A DNA stretch of 64,000 nt from NCBI RefSeq assembly GCF_004375085.3, contig NZ_SNAQ03000015.1:1-64000 (forward strand). The letters are read 5' to 3'. This DNA is from Lewinella sp. W8 (lineage in GTDB: Bacteria; Bacteroidota; Bacteroidia; Chitinophagales; Saprospiraceae). Positions 26,437 through 35,217 of this stretch are shown here, piece after piece; positions within the stretch are counted from its first letter, which is position 1; each line of letters starts with the position of its first letter. The notes beneath the pieces were generated by a model. That model ran no database searches. It saw only the letters and a program-made list of their open reading frames with translations, and was not told the DNA's origin. The position numbers and the translations under genes are program-made.

Positions 26437-28068
26437 ATGACCAACGTTGACATTGCCCGCCACTTCCGTGAACTTGCCCGCCTGATGGAATTACATCAGG
26501 ATAATCCGTTCAAGATCCGGTCCTACAACAATGCCTACAATAAACTGCGTAAAGACGACCGGCCGCTGGCCAGCATGACCGAGGAGGAGCTTCAGCAACT
26601 GGACGGCGTGGGGAAGGCCATCGCCGGAAAGATTCACGAGCTGGCCACTACGGGTGCCATGGCAACGCTGGAGAAGTGGCGCGAGCAAACGCCGGAGGGC
26701 GTCCGGGAAATGCTGAACATCTCCGGTTTCGGTCCCAAGAAGGTCAAGGCCGTCTGGGACGGACTGGGCGTGACTTCCATCGGGCAATTACTCTACGCCA
26801 TCAACGAAAACCGGCTGGTCGAACTGAAGGGTTTCGGGGCCAAAACTCAGGCCTCCCTGAAGGAGAAACTGGAATTTCATCAGCGTAGTCAGGGACAGTA
26901 CCACTACCGCACCCTGGAAAAGCCCGCCCGCGAACTTCTCGCTGCCCTAAAGGAAGCTTTTCCCGACGCCCGTCACGAACTGACCGGTGCCCTGCGGAGG
27001 GCCTGCCCCACCCTGACCCACCTGGCCGTACTGACCACCGCGGCACCCGCGGCGATCGCCCAACTGGACAATCTTGTCGTTTCGGGGCAAGAAGAGCACC
27101 TCACCCGGGGATCCTATCAGGACTATCCCGTGACCATCCATCACTGTGCGGCCGAGAACTTCGGCTCAAAGCAGTTTCGGTTCACCGGCTCCGGGGAGTT
27201 CCTGCGGGCCTTCATTGCGGCCTTTCCGGAAACCGACTTTACGGGACTAACCGAAGAGCGGGCGGTTTTCGACAAGGTCGGCGCCACCTATCTCCCCCCC
27301 GAACTCCGGGAATCGGACTGGGGGCTGAATCTGTCCACCACCGATCGCGTTCCGGAGCTCCTGGAAGTCACGGACATCCGCGGAGTGGTCCACAGTCATT
27401 CCACCTGGAGCGACGGCATTCATTCGCTGCGGGAAATGGCGGAGGCGGCCCGTGATCGGGGGTACGCCTACCTGGTCATCACGGACCATTCCAAAGCCGC
27501 ATTTTACGCCAACGGACTTGACGAAGGCCGGGTACGCGAACAGTGGGCGGAAGTGGACCAACTGAACGAAGAGCTTGCTCCCTTCAGAATTTATAAAGGC
27601 ATTGAGAGTGACATCCTGGCCGACGGTAGCCTGGATTACCCCGACGAGGTGCTTGCGGGCTTTGAAGTGGTCATCGCTTCGGTTCACAGTAACCTGAACA
27701 TGACGGAAGAATCGGCCACCGAGCGACTACTGAGGGCAATTGCGAATCCCCACACGACCATTTTGGGCCACCCTACCGGAAGACTCCTGCTCAGCCGCGC
27801 CGGATACCCCATTGATCATACCCGGATTATTGATGCCTGTGCCGAACACGGGGTGGTGATTGAACTGAACGCCAACCCCTATCGGCTGGACCTGGACTGG
27901 ACCTGGATTCCCTACGCCATGGAACGGGGGGTACCCATCAGTATCAATCCCGACGCCCACGCTATGGGCGGAATTGATGATATCCGGTTTGGCGTGTTGG
28001 CCGCCCGGAAGGGGGGACTGACGAAAGCGGCCTGCTGGAATACGAGCGATGCTCCCCCATTAGGGTAA
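26437..28068 (+). CDS. PolX-family protein with degenerate polymerase core and intact PHP domain
   Basis: 543 residues. The N-terminal 8-kDa-like and helix-hairpin-helix part is normal (LDGVGKAIAGKIHELATTG, LNISGFGPKKVKAVWDGLG). The palm should carry GSxRR...GDxD and a third Asp in a VDLR-like strand. Here it reads TGALRRACPTLTHLAVL (183-199) and PVTIHHCA (231-238), so all three metal-binding aspartates are missing. The C-terminal PHP domain keeps its metal motifs: HSHSTWSDG (319-327), ITDHS, GIESDIL, ASVHSN, GHPTGR and INPDAH. So it should work as a PHP-type 3'-5' exonuclease or phosphoesterase with DNA-binding HhH motifs rather than a gap-filling polymerase. Family assignment is firm; loss of synthesis is inferred. 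Confidence 0.9.
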   Translation: MTNVDIARHFRELARLMELHQDNPFKIRSYNNAYNKLRKDDRPLASMTEEELQQLDGVGKAIAGKIHELATTGAMATLEKWREQTPEGVREMLNISGFGPKKVKAVWDGLGVTSIGQLLYAINENRLVELKGFGAKTQASLKEKLEFHQRSQGQYHYRTLEKPARELLAALKEAFPDARHELTGALRRACPTLTHLAVLTTAAPAAIAQLDNLVVSGQEEHLTRGSYQDYPVTIHHCAAENFGSKQFRFTGSGEFLRAFIAAFPETDFTGLTEERAVFDKVGATYLPPELRESDWGLNLSTTDRVPELLEVTDIRGVVHSHSTWSDGIHSLREMAEAARDRGYAYLVITDHSKAAFYANGLDEGRVREQWAEVDQLNEELAPFRIYKGIESDILADGSLDYPDEVLAGFEVVIASVHSNLNMTEESATERLLRAIANPHTTILGHPTGRLLLSRAGYPIDHTRIIDACAEHGVVIELNANPYRLDLDWTWIPYAMERGVPISINPDAHAMGGIDDIRFGVLAARKGGLTKAACWNTSDAPPLG

Positions 28069-28520
28069 TTAAGCAATAGAGATGTTGGGGGAGGAACAAG
28101 AATTATGACCTAATTCCCTGACAATCAAACACCCCCAAATAGACAAAGCAATAATCCATCTTCCCCTTCATGGAGCGGAGCAGGATATGCGAATTCGATG
28201 CAAAATTCTCTACACCAGAATTAATTGCAACTGTATCGACAGTATTAAAAAAGCCGTAAAACGTACAACAATGCTTTTCTGTTCATTGGCCTCCGTCATT
28301 TAAATCTCAAATTGGATAAGTCTGTTTTCCGAGCGACAGTTGACGCCAAAATCCCGCAACCACCAAGCAGCTTCTTTCATTGGTGCTACGTTCTTCCGAG
28401 TGCCCACATAAAACCATTTTGAGACAACATTTGCCGGGGCAACATTTGACCCGCATGGTCTTTGGGGGCATGGCGGATTCTCCGCTGTTGCACACCTTTA
28501 TTTCTTAAATCCATAATTAT
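28069..28520. other. Gene-free region upstream of susC
   Basis: No gene is seen. The first ~250 bp are AT-rich compared with the rest of the window. A candidate promoter lies near the susC end (28418-28448). Confidence 0.5.
28418..28448 (+). promoter_or_regulatory. Candidate susCD promoter
   Basis: TTTG (28418-28421) and AACATTTG (28441-28448) are separated by exactly 19 bp. The -7 box differs from TANNTTTG at one base. The leader to ATG 28521 would be about 65 bases. Confidence 0.4.
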
Positions 28521-31511
28521 ATGCGACGAATTAAACTCCTTAGTTGGGTGCTGTTGCTTTGTGGTATTGCCACGCTGCACGCCCAAACCATTACCGGTAC
28601 CATCACCGATGAATCCGGGGAAGGATTGATTGGTGCTTCCGTACTGGTTGCTGGTACCACCACGGGTACCGTCAGTGACCTTGACGGTAACTTCACGCTC
28701 AATCTTCCCGCGAACGCCGAGCAACTGATTGTGACCTACACTGGTTTTGACACCAAGGAGGTTATGCTCACCGGCGCCACTTCCTACGATATTGTGCTGG
28801 CCGAAAGCTCCACCACCCTCGAGCAGGTGGTAGTCACGGGTTACGGTACGCAGACGCGCCGCCGCCTGACGACCTCCATCGCCTCGGTGGGGACGGAAGC
28901 CTTTGAGAACGTACCCATCACCAACTTTGAGAATGCCCTGCAGGGTCGACTCCCCGGGGTAACGATCAACTCCAACTCCGGTACGCTGGGTGCCCAGACC
29001 TCCGTACGCGTGCGCGGTGTCGGCTCCATCAACAGTGACAACCAGCCGCTGTACGTAGTGGACGGGGTAATCATCAACTCCAACATCGAGGGTTCCCAGT
29101 TGGGTGGCCCGGGTACCAACCCCCTGGTAAACATTAACCCCGCCGACATCCAGAGCATCGACGTACTGAAGGATGCCGCCTCTGCGGCCATCTACGGTTC
29201 GCGTGGCTCTAACGGTGTAGTGATCATTACCACCAAGTCCGGTAACTTCAACCGTCCCGCCCAGGTGTCCGTAAACCACCAGACGGGTTTCACCGACCCT
29301 ACCAACCAGTACGAACTGCTTTCCGGCCCTCAGTACGCTGAGCTCTGGAACCGCGCTTTCCTCGCTGGCGGTGGCGACCCTAACTCCTCTGACCTCTACG
29401 CTGACCCCGCTTCTGAGCCCGACGCCCAGTGGTTGGACCGCGTGACCCGTACCGGTCTGCTGAACGAGACCAGTGCTAACGTTTCCGGAGGTACTAACGA
29501 CCTGGCTTACTTCATCGGCGGTACTTACCGCAACGAAGAGGGCTGGGTAGAAGGTACTGGTCTGGAGCGCTACAACATCCGCATCAACCTCGAGCAGAAG
29601 TTGGGTGATAAATGGCGCGTTGGCCTGAACATCAACCCCTCCCGTACGGTCAACACCCGCCAGAATGAGGACAACAACGTAGCTTCTCCGCAGACCTACG
29701 CTGCGCTGGCTTTCCCCAACCTCGACCCCTTTGACGAGAACGGTAATACTCGCGGTGGTATCCTCCGCACGAGCACGGGACGCGCCCAGTTTGCCGGTTC
29801 TCCACTAATCAACATCGAAGGACAGGACATCTCGCTGACGTCTAACCAGGTGATCGCCAAAGCTTTCGTTGGTTTTGAGCCCATCCCCGGCCTGAAACTG
29901 AACTCTTCTTTTGGTACGCAGTACCTGACGCTCCGCGACAACCAGAAGTCCAGCTCCCTGACCACTGACGGATTCGGTTCCGGAGGTACGGGTTCGGCCA
30001 ACTTCCAGGAAGTACTGAACTACACCTGGGACAACACGGCATCTTATCTGTTCGCATTTGGCAACTCTGAGCTTGACCTTACCGCTGGTTTTTCCGTGCA
30101 GAACGAGGAGACCAACACCCTGGGCGTAAACGGTAACACCTTCGCCGACGACCGCCTGCTGACGCTGAACAGTGCCGCCGAAATCACCGGTGGTGGTGGC
30201 TTCAACACCCAGTTCCGCTTCGTGGGCTACTTCCTGCGCGGTGTGTACTCGCTCAACGATAAGTTCTTCGTGAACGCCAGCGTACGTCTGGACGGTAGCT
30301 CTCGCTTCGGTTCCGACAACTACTACGGGGTATTCCCCGCCGTGTCTGCGGCCTATGACCTGGCCCGTGATATGGACGGTGGTCCCTTCAAGCAGTTGAA
30401 GATTCGTGGTAGCTACGGGGTAACGGGTAACGCCGGTATCGGCAACTTCGACTCCCGTGGTCTGGTGTCCTTCGGCAACGACTACAACTTCATTCCCGGC
30501 TTCCTCCTTTCTCAGCTGGAAAACACCGAACTGACCTGGGAAACGGCCCGTACGGTAGACGCTGCGGTGGACTTCGAGACCACCAACGGTTTCCTCAGCG
30601 GTAGCATTGGTTACTTCATCAAGACCAGCACGGACCTGCTGCTTGACGTACCCCAGCCCCAAACGAACGGTATTTCTTCCCTGACGGTGAACGCCGGCGA
30701 AATTCGCAACCAGGGTCTTGAATTCCTGCTGGACTTTAACCTGGTTGACCGCCCGGACTTCCAGTGGACTTTCAACGTTAATGGTGCTACCCTGGACAAC
30801 GAAGTGCTCCGCCTGATTGACAACAACGGTGATGGCGAAGCCGACGACATTACGGAAGGTCGTGCCCTGGTACGTGAAGGAGAGGCCATTGGCTCTTTCT
30901 TCCTGACCCAGTACGCTGGTGTCGACCCCGCCAACGGTGACGCCCTGTTCATTGACGCGGAAGGCAATACCACCAATGTTTTCCCCGGAGGTGACTCTCG
31001 CATCGTTGCCGGCAACCCGCTGCCCGACCTGACTTACGGATTCGGCAGTAACCTGCGCTTCAAGGATCTGGACTTCAGCTTCCAGTTCCAGGGTGCCGTT
31101 GGTCACCAGCTCTACCTGAGCGAAGGCCGCTTCGTGGAGAACAACCTCGGTGCGACCTGGAACCAGCGTACGACCCAGTTGAACGCCTGGACGCCCGACA
31201 ACACTAACACCAACGTGCCCGAGGCTCGTCGTCGTAACAACGGTGGCCAGCACTCTACGCGTTACCTCTCCGACGCCGACTACCTGCGTCTGCGTAACGT
31301 TCAGTTGGGGTACACTTTCCGGAACATCGGTCAGGGCAACACCAACCTGCGCCTGTACGTGAGCGGTGCTAACCTGCTCACCTTCACCGACTTTGCCGGT
31401 CTTGACCCCGAAGCCAGCGGCCAGGACGTAAATGGTTTCCGCCAGGGTGAAATTTTCTTCAGCCGTCCGCAAACCCGCATCCTTTCCTTCGGATTCAACC
31501 TCAACCTTTAA
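28521..31511 (+). CDS. SusC-family TonB-dependent outer-membrane receptor
   Basis: 996 residues, usual SusC length. A signal peptide (WVLLLCGIATLHAQ) is followed by a carboxypeptidase-like domain (TITGTITDESGEGLIGASVL), the SusC plug signature LEQVVVTGYGTQTRRRLTTS, DPLYVVDG-like and ASAAIYGSRGSNGVVIITTK motifs, and a 22-strand barrel ending FSFGFNLNL-like (ILSFGFNLNL). With the SusD partner 20 bp downstream it imports an oligosaccharide or other nutrient. Codon use differs from most neighbours: GGT, CGT, GCT and ACT are frequent where other genes use GGG/GGC, CGG and GCC, which points to very high expression. No glycoside hydrolase or sensor is adjacent, so the substrate cannot be inferred. 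Confidence 0.95.
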   Translation: MRRIKLLSWVLLLCGIATLHAQTITGTITDESGEGLIGASVLVAGTTTGTVSDLDGNFTLNLPANAEQLIVTYTGFDTKEVMLTGATSYDIVLAESSTTLEQVVVTGYGTQTRRRLTTSIASVGTEAFENVPITNFENALQGRLPGVTINSNSGTLGAQTSVRVRGVGSINSDNQPLYVVDGVIINSNIEGSQLGGPGTNPLVNINPADIQSIDVLKDAASAAIYGSRGSNGVVIITTKSGNFNRPAQVSVNHQTGFTDPTNQYELLSGPQYAELWNRAFLAGGGDPNSSDLYADPASEPDAQWLDRVTRTGLLNETSANVSGGTNDLAYFIGGTYRNEEGWVEGTGLERYNIRINLEQKLGDKWRVGLNINPSRTVNTRQNEDNNVASPQTYAALAFPNLDPFDENGNTRGGILRTSTGRAQFAGSPLINIEGQDISLTSNQVIAKAFVGFEPIPGLKLNSSFGTQYLTLRDNQKSSSLTTDGFGSGGTGSANFQEVLNYTWDNTASYLFAFGNSELDLTAGFSVQNEETNTLGVNGNTFADDRLLTLNSAAEITGGGGFNTQFRFVGYFLRGVYSLNDKFFVNASVRLDGSSRFGSDNYYGVFPAVSAAYDLARDMDGGPFKQLKIRGSYGVTGNAGIGNFDSRGLVSFGNDYNFIPGFLLSQLENTELTWETARTVDAAVDFETTNGFLSGSIGYFIKTSTDLLLDVPQPQTNGISSLTVNAGEIRNQGLEFLLDFNLVDRPDFQWTFNVNGATLDNEVLRLIDNNGDGEADDITEGRALVREGEAIGSFFLTQYAGVDPANGDALFIDAEGNTTNVFPGGDSRIVAGNPLPDLTYGFGSNLRFKDLDFSFQFQGAVGHQLYLSEGRFVENNLGATWNQRTTQLNAWTPDNTNTNVPEARRRNNGGQHSTRYLSDADYLRLRNVQLGYTFRNIGQGNTNLRLYVSGANLLTFTDFAGLDPEASGQDVNGFRQGEIFFSRPQTRILSFGFNLNL

Positions 31512-31531
31512 TTGAAAAAAGATTTGCAACC

Positions 31532-32998
31532 ATGCAAAAACTGAAATTATACCTACTGGCCGGCCTGGTAATTTGCCTCGCCTCCGCCTGTACGGATTAC
31601 CTGGAGACGCCCCAACCGGCACAATCTCTACCTTCTTCCGCTGCCTTCTCTGACGTAGCCGGTCTGCAAACTGCCCTGATCGGTGCCTACGAAGCCGTTC
31701 AGCGGTCTGACTACGGTGCCACGGGCACGTCCATCAACGCCAACGTACTTTCCGATAACGCCGAGTGGCGGGGATCTTTCCCGAGCTACATCGACATGTT
31801 CAACCGGGAAATGACGGCCTTCAACGGCGAAGCCGGTGGCATGTGGTCTAACGCCTACCTGTCCATCAACCACACCAACCTGGTGCTGAACGGTGTTGCC
31901 ACCATCGATGACCCCGCCCTGACGGCTGATGTCGCTAACCAACTGCGCGGCGAGGCCCTCTTCCTCCGCGCACTGGCGCACTTCGAACTCGTACGCTACT
32001 TCGGCAAGCCCTGGAGCAGCAGCAGTGCCAGCGACCTGGGGGTCCCCATCATGCTGACGCCCGTGGCCAATACGCCGGACATTACCTTCCCCGCCCGTAA
32101 CACGGTAGAGGAGGTGTACAACCAGGTGATTGCGGACTTCACCGAAGCGGCTAACCTGCTGCCCGCCACCAACGACGCTGGCCGGGCTAACAGCACCGCC
32201 GCTACTGCCTACCTGGCCGAAATTGCCTTCCAGCAACGTGACTACCCCCGTGCCGCCACCCTGGCACAGCAGGTAATTGATGCCGGATACACCCTGACGG
32301 CTTCTCCCGAAGAACCGTTCTTCAGCGAGGGAACTTCCGAGGAAATCTTCGCCATCATCAATACGGCTCAGGACAACCCCGGCGTGAATGGCTCTCTGGC
32401 CACCTTCCACCACATCAACGGTCGTGGTGGTGACGTGGTCGTTTCCGAAGACCTGCGAAACAACGGGTACCTGGCCATCATCACCGACGAACAGATGATG
32501 GAAGCCGAAGCAGCCGGTGATACGCTCATCGACCTGCGGGCGGCCCTGCTGACGTCCAACGGCATCTTCAACGTAGAGAAGTATGAAGACTTCACCAATA
32601 ACGCGGACGATAACGTCCTGGTGCGTCTGGCTACTTACTACCTGATGCGGGCCGAAGCACTGGCCCGTACCGACGGCATTAACCAGGAAAGCATCGATCT
32701 GCTGAACACCATCCGCAACCGGGCAATCCGCCGGGTTGACGCTGATGGTGTACAGGGTGACGCCAGCGACATCGTTTCTTACGAAGCCGATGATTTTGCT
32801 GACGCCGACGAACTGATCGAGGCCATCATCCTCGAGCGCCGCGTAGAGCTGGCCTTCGAGGGCAACCGCATTCACGATTTGCGCCGCCTGCAGCGCGACG
32901 TTCGTGGCGTTTCCTGGGACGCTGACGTACTGGTGTTCCCCATCCCCCAGCGGGAAATCGACGCCAACGACCAGCTCGTACAGAACCCCGGATACTAA
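31532..32998 (+). CDS. SusD/RagB-family nutrient-binding lipoprotein
   Basis: 488 residues. The lipoprotein signal ends LASAC (about residue 20), followed by TDYLETPQPAQSLPSSAAF, the typical SusD opening. TPR-like helices carry EALFLRALAHFELVRYFGKPW, the family hallmark, and the end has AIILERRVELAFEGNRIHDLRRL and FPIPQREIDANDQLVQNPGY. It caps the SusC barrel on the outer face and captures the substrate. It shares the high-expression codon style of susC, begins 20 bp after it, and is closed by a strong terminator at 33028. Confidence 0.95.
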   Translation: MQKLKLYLLAGLVICLASACTDYLETPQPAQSLPSSAAFSDVAGLQTALIGAYEAVQRSDYGATGTSINANVLSDNAEWRGSFPSYIDMFNREMTAFNGEAGGMWSNAYLSINHTNLVLNGVATIDDPALTADVANQLRGEALFLRALAHFELVRYFGKPWSSSSASDLGVPIMLTPVANTPDITFPARNTVEEVYNQVIADFTEAANLLPATNDAGRANSTAATAYLAEIAFQQRDYPRAATLAQQVIDAGYTLTASPEEPFFSEGTSEEIFAIINTAQDNPGVNGSLATFHHINGRGGDVVVSEDLRNNGYLAIITDEQMMEAEAAGDTLIDLRAALLTSNGIFNVEKYEDFTNNADDNVLVRLATYYLMRAEALARTDGINQESIDLLNTIRNRAIRRVDADGVQGDASDIVSYEADDFADADELIEAIILERRVELAFEGNRIHDLRRLQRDVRGVSWDADVLVFPIPQREIDANDQLVQNPGY

Positions 32999-33027
32999 TC
33001 CGGCCTAATCGATTCTATCGGTTCAAC

Positions 33028-33068
33028 GCACCCCACTTCCGTTCGCGGAGGTGGGGTGCTTGCGTTTT
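33028..33068 (+). terminator. Intrinsic terminator of the susCD operon
   Basis: GCACCCCAC-TCCG pairs with CGGA-GTGGGGTGC around TTCG, followed by TTGCGTTTT, 29 bp after the susD stop. Confidence 0.85.
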
Positions 33069-33213
33069 GTGGCCTCCTTTACGAAAATCAATTTTTGGGC
33101 AACAAGTGCAGGATGCCAACTTTATTTCCCGGGGGGCCGTGACCAGGGAGTACGTTAAAATCCGGGCTTTGGGCACCCGTAGCCCCCACCAAAACCTTTA
33201 TATTGGGTAAAAG

Positions 33214-34263
33214 CTGAACCCGATCAAACGTTTCTTCTCCATATTCTTCCTGCTCCTGCTTCCCGGCCTGAGCCTGTTGGCTCAGATCATGGGCTATAAG
33301 GACAGTGTGGAAGTTCACCGGATTGACACCATCTACTTTGCGTTTGGGAGTGCTGAAATATCGCCCGCAGCCCTCAGCGTAGTACGGCAGTTGGTCCAGG
33401 ATCGCCCCGATACCCTCGAGCTCTACCTGGAAGGTCATACCGATGCCGTGGGCTCCTACGGCGCCAACGACAAACTGGCCATGGCCCGGAGCCAGAACAC
33501 CCTCTCCGCCGCCCTCCAGGAAGGATGGCCGGCCGGGTCGGTGGAAATTCGTCACTTCGGAGAGCGGCGACCGGTCATCCGGACCAACGAACGGGAGTGG
33601 CGCAACCGCCGGGTTCTCCTTCGGTCGGGGCTCCCCCGACGCTACGCCCGCTTCCGGGGTCTGGTCGCCGACGAGCGGGGCCTGCCCCTCCCGGGCGGGG
33701 TCGTTGCCCACGGCAGGTATCTGGAGGATACCGTCCGCGCCGGCAACGACGGCAGCTACGAGATCTGGCTGCCCGTGGACGAGGCGGTCCGACTGGACGT
33801 CTACGCCGAAAATCACTTCTTCAAGAGCCACGAACTGACGTTAAAGGAGGCCTCAACACCGGAGCCCCTGGTCACCCGGCTGGCCGCCGCTGCCCCCGGC
33901 AGCAGCATGGACGTTCCCGACCTCTATTTCGTCAGTAATCGCACGGATCTACTGGAAGCCTCCTTCCCTACCCTGCCCCGTCTGTTGCAGTTTATGCGAA
34001 CCAGTCCGGAGCTGTCCATCGAGCTTGCCGGGCACGTCAACAGCCCCGGGAGCCGGAAGGGTCCCGGCAGTTGGCAATTTACCCTGGCCGAAAATCGCGC
34101 CAAACTCATCCACGATTACCTCATCAAGCGGGGCATTTCCCCCGATCGCCTCCGGTACCGCGGCTACTCGAATTACGAAATGGTGTTCCCCCGGCCGAAC
34201 TCCCCCCAGGAAAAGCGCGCCAACCGACGGGTGGAAATCAGGATTTTGGATAAGCGGAGTTAG
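33214..34263 (+). CDS. Secreted protein with two OmpA domains around a CarbopepD-like domain; probable CTG start
   Basis: 349 residues if started at CTG 33214. The frame opens only after a TAA at 33208, and the first ATG-like start (TTG 33277) would remove the signal peptide, whereas CTG 33214 gives LNPIKRFFSIFFLLLLPGLSLLAQ, a clean signal. Domain order: OmpA-like domain 1 (about 32-120: IYFAFGSAEISP, LEGHTDAVGSYGANDKLAMARS, NREWRNRRVLL-like end), a CarbopepD regulatory-like beta domain (about 130-205: GLVADERGLPLPGGVV), and OmpA-like domain 2 (about 235-345: LYFVSNRTDLL, AGHVNSPG, LAENRAKLIHDYLIKRGI, KRANRRVEIRIL). OmpA domains bind peptidoglycan. Domain 2 lacks the usual GHTD Asp (AGHVN), so its binding may be altered. 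Confidence 0.8.
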   Translation: MNPIKRFFSIFFLLLLPGLSLLAQIMGYKDSVEVHRIDTIYFAFGSAEISPAALSVVRQLVQDRPDTLELYLEGHTDAVGSYGANDKLAMARSQNTLSAALQEGWPAGSVEIRHFGERRPVIRTNEREWRNRRVLLRSGLPRRYARFRGLVADERGLPLPGGVVAHGRYLEDTVRAGNDGSYEIWLPVDEAVRLDVYAENHFFKSHELTLKEASTPEPLVTRLAAAAPGSSMDVPDLYFVSNRTDLLEASFPTLPRLLQFMRTSPELSIELAGHVNSPGSRKGPGSWQFTLAENRAKLIHDYLIKRGISPDRLRYRGYSNYEMVFPRPNSPQEKRANRRVEIRILDKRS

Positions 34264-34520
34264 GGTAATGGGTAATGGGTAGTGGGTAGTGGGTAGATAT
34301 CACGGAAAAGCGGCTACTCCTTATTTTTTTCCGATTGTTCGACGTGCTCGAAGGACTGCGCAGTAAACCCGTACGCCGAGCGCTCCTCGTAGCCGTCGAG
34401 TGCAACGAGCTGCTCCGAGGCGTCGCGGTATGGCAGAATCCATTCCCTAACCAATCCTACCATTTGCTACCAAGCGCGAAGCGCGCACTACCAAGCGCAT
34501 TGCGCCTCTACCCACTCCCC

Positions 34521-34542
34521 CGGCACCTGCGGCCCCTCGCCC
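34521..34542 (-). repeat. Dispersed intergenic motif, copy e
   Basis: Minus strand GGGCGAGGGGCCGCAGGTGC followed by CG. The CGCAGGTGCC core is intact with a variant middle. Confidence 0.45.
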
Positions 34543-34610
34543 AAATCTTCTACCGCAAAAGACTCTTTACCAAAAAAGGAGGAGGAGGGCTCAACTTTCC
34601 GGCTTTGTCG

Positions 34611-34618
34611 TAGGTTTG
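34611..34618 (+). promoter_or_regulatory. Candidate -7 box for the FMN reductase gene
   Basis: TAGGTTTG matches TANNTTTG, 26 bp before ATG 34644. No TTTG occurs at the proper -33 distance. Confidence 0.4.
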
Positions 34619-34643
34619 CCACCCGCAATCCTGAATCAGATTT

Positions 34644-35195
34644 ATGATTACCGTCATTTCCGGCACCAACCGATCCGGCAGTCGTACGCTCCTTTTCGCC
34701 AATTACTTTCACGAGTTGTTGATCAGTAAGGGCGTGGAGAGTCAGTTGCTGGACCTCACCAAACTGCCCCTGGGCGACTTCATTCCGGAGATGTACAGCA
34801 GCAAATTCATCGCCCCCGAATTGAAGTCTATTCAGGAGCGCTACGTTCTCGGTGCACAAAAACTAGCTATATTCGTGCCCGAATACAATGGAAGTTATCC
34901 CGGTGTCCTGAAGTTATTCATTGACGGAATCTCCGTAAATGAATACCCCAAGAACTTTAAAAACAAGGCAGTAGCCCTGATTGGAGTTGCTTCCGGCAGA
35001 GCCGGAAATCTTCGCGGGATGGATCACCTGGGCGACACCATTGCCCACATGGGTGGTTGGGTGCTGCCCAACAAACTGCCCCTGAGCAGCGTTGAACAAC
35101 TTCTGGACGATCAGGACAGATTGGTGGACGCTGACACCATTTCGGTTCTGGATAAACACGCCAATCAACTCATCGCCACCGATATTTCTGCATAG
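34644..35195 (+). CDS. NADPH-dependent FMN reductase family protein
   Basis: 183 residues with a flavodoxin-like fold. MITVISGTNRSGSRTLLFANYF is the phosphate-binding loop region (GTNRxxS), and FVPEYNGSYPGVLKLFIDGI is the PEYN flavin-binding motif of the YieF/ArsH/NQO1-like family. Such enzymes bind FMN and reduce quinones, chromate or azo compounds with NAD(P)H in the cytoplasm. It lies 22 bp upstream of topA on the same strand, so the two may be co-transcribed, a pairing with no clear functional logic. Confidence 0.9.
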   Translation: MITVISGTNRSGSRTLLFANYFHELLISKGVESQLLDLTKLPLGDFIPEMYSSKFIAPELKSIQERYVLGAQKLAIFVPEYNGSYPGVLKLFIDGISVNEYPKNFKNKAVALIGVASGRAGNLRGMDHLGDTIAHMGGWVLPNKLPLSSVEQLLDDQDRLVDADTISVLDKHANQLIATDISA

Positions 35196-35217
35196 CACCT
35201 TGTCATAATCCCCCTCC

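Larger units (their letters stand above)
34264..34643. other. Gene-free region with short tandem and inverted repeats
   Basis: Directly after the OmpA gene lies a microsatellite-like run of GGTAATGG/GGTAGTGG units (34263-34297). Near 34470-34510 two ~20-bp units carry small hairpins (CTACCAAGCGCGAAGCGCGC and CTACCAAGCGCATTGCGCC), followed by CTACCCACT, complementary to the first run. Motif copy e (34521-34542) comes next. A 92-codon frame across this region is repeat-derived and not believable. Confidence 0.55.

Noticed and set aside
26269-26463. 64-codon leftward Lys/Arg-rich frame
   Set aside because: It is produced by the 68-bp repeats and overlaps the PolX start.
29805-31622. 605-codon minus-strand frame across susC
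   Set aside because: susC is certain from motifs at every step; the opposite frame has Gly/Val/Gln-rich shadow composition.
34335-34613. 92-codon frame after the OmpA-domain gene
   Set aside because: It crosses short repeats and motif copy e, has no domain and an odd composition.
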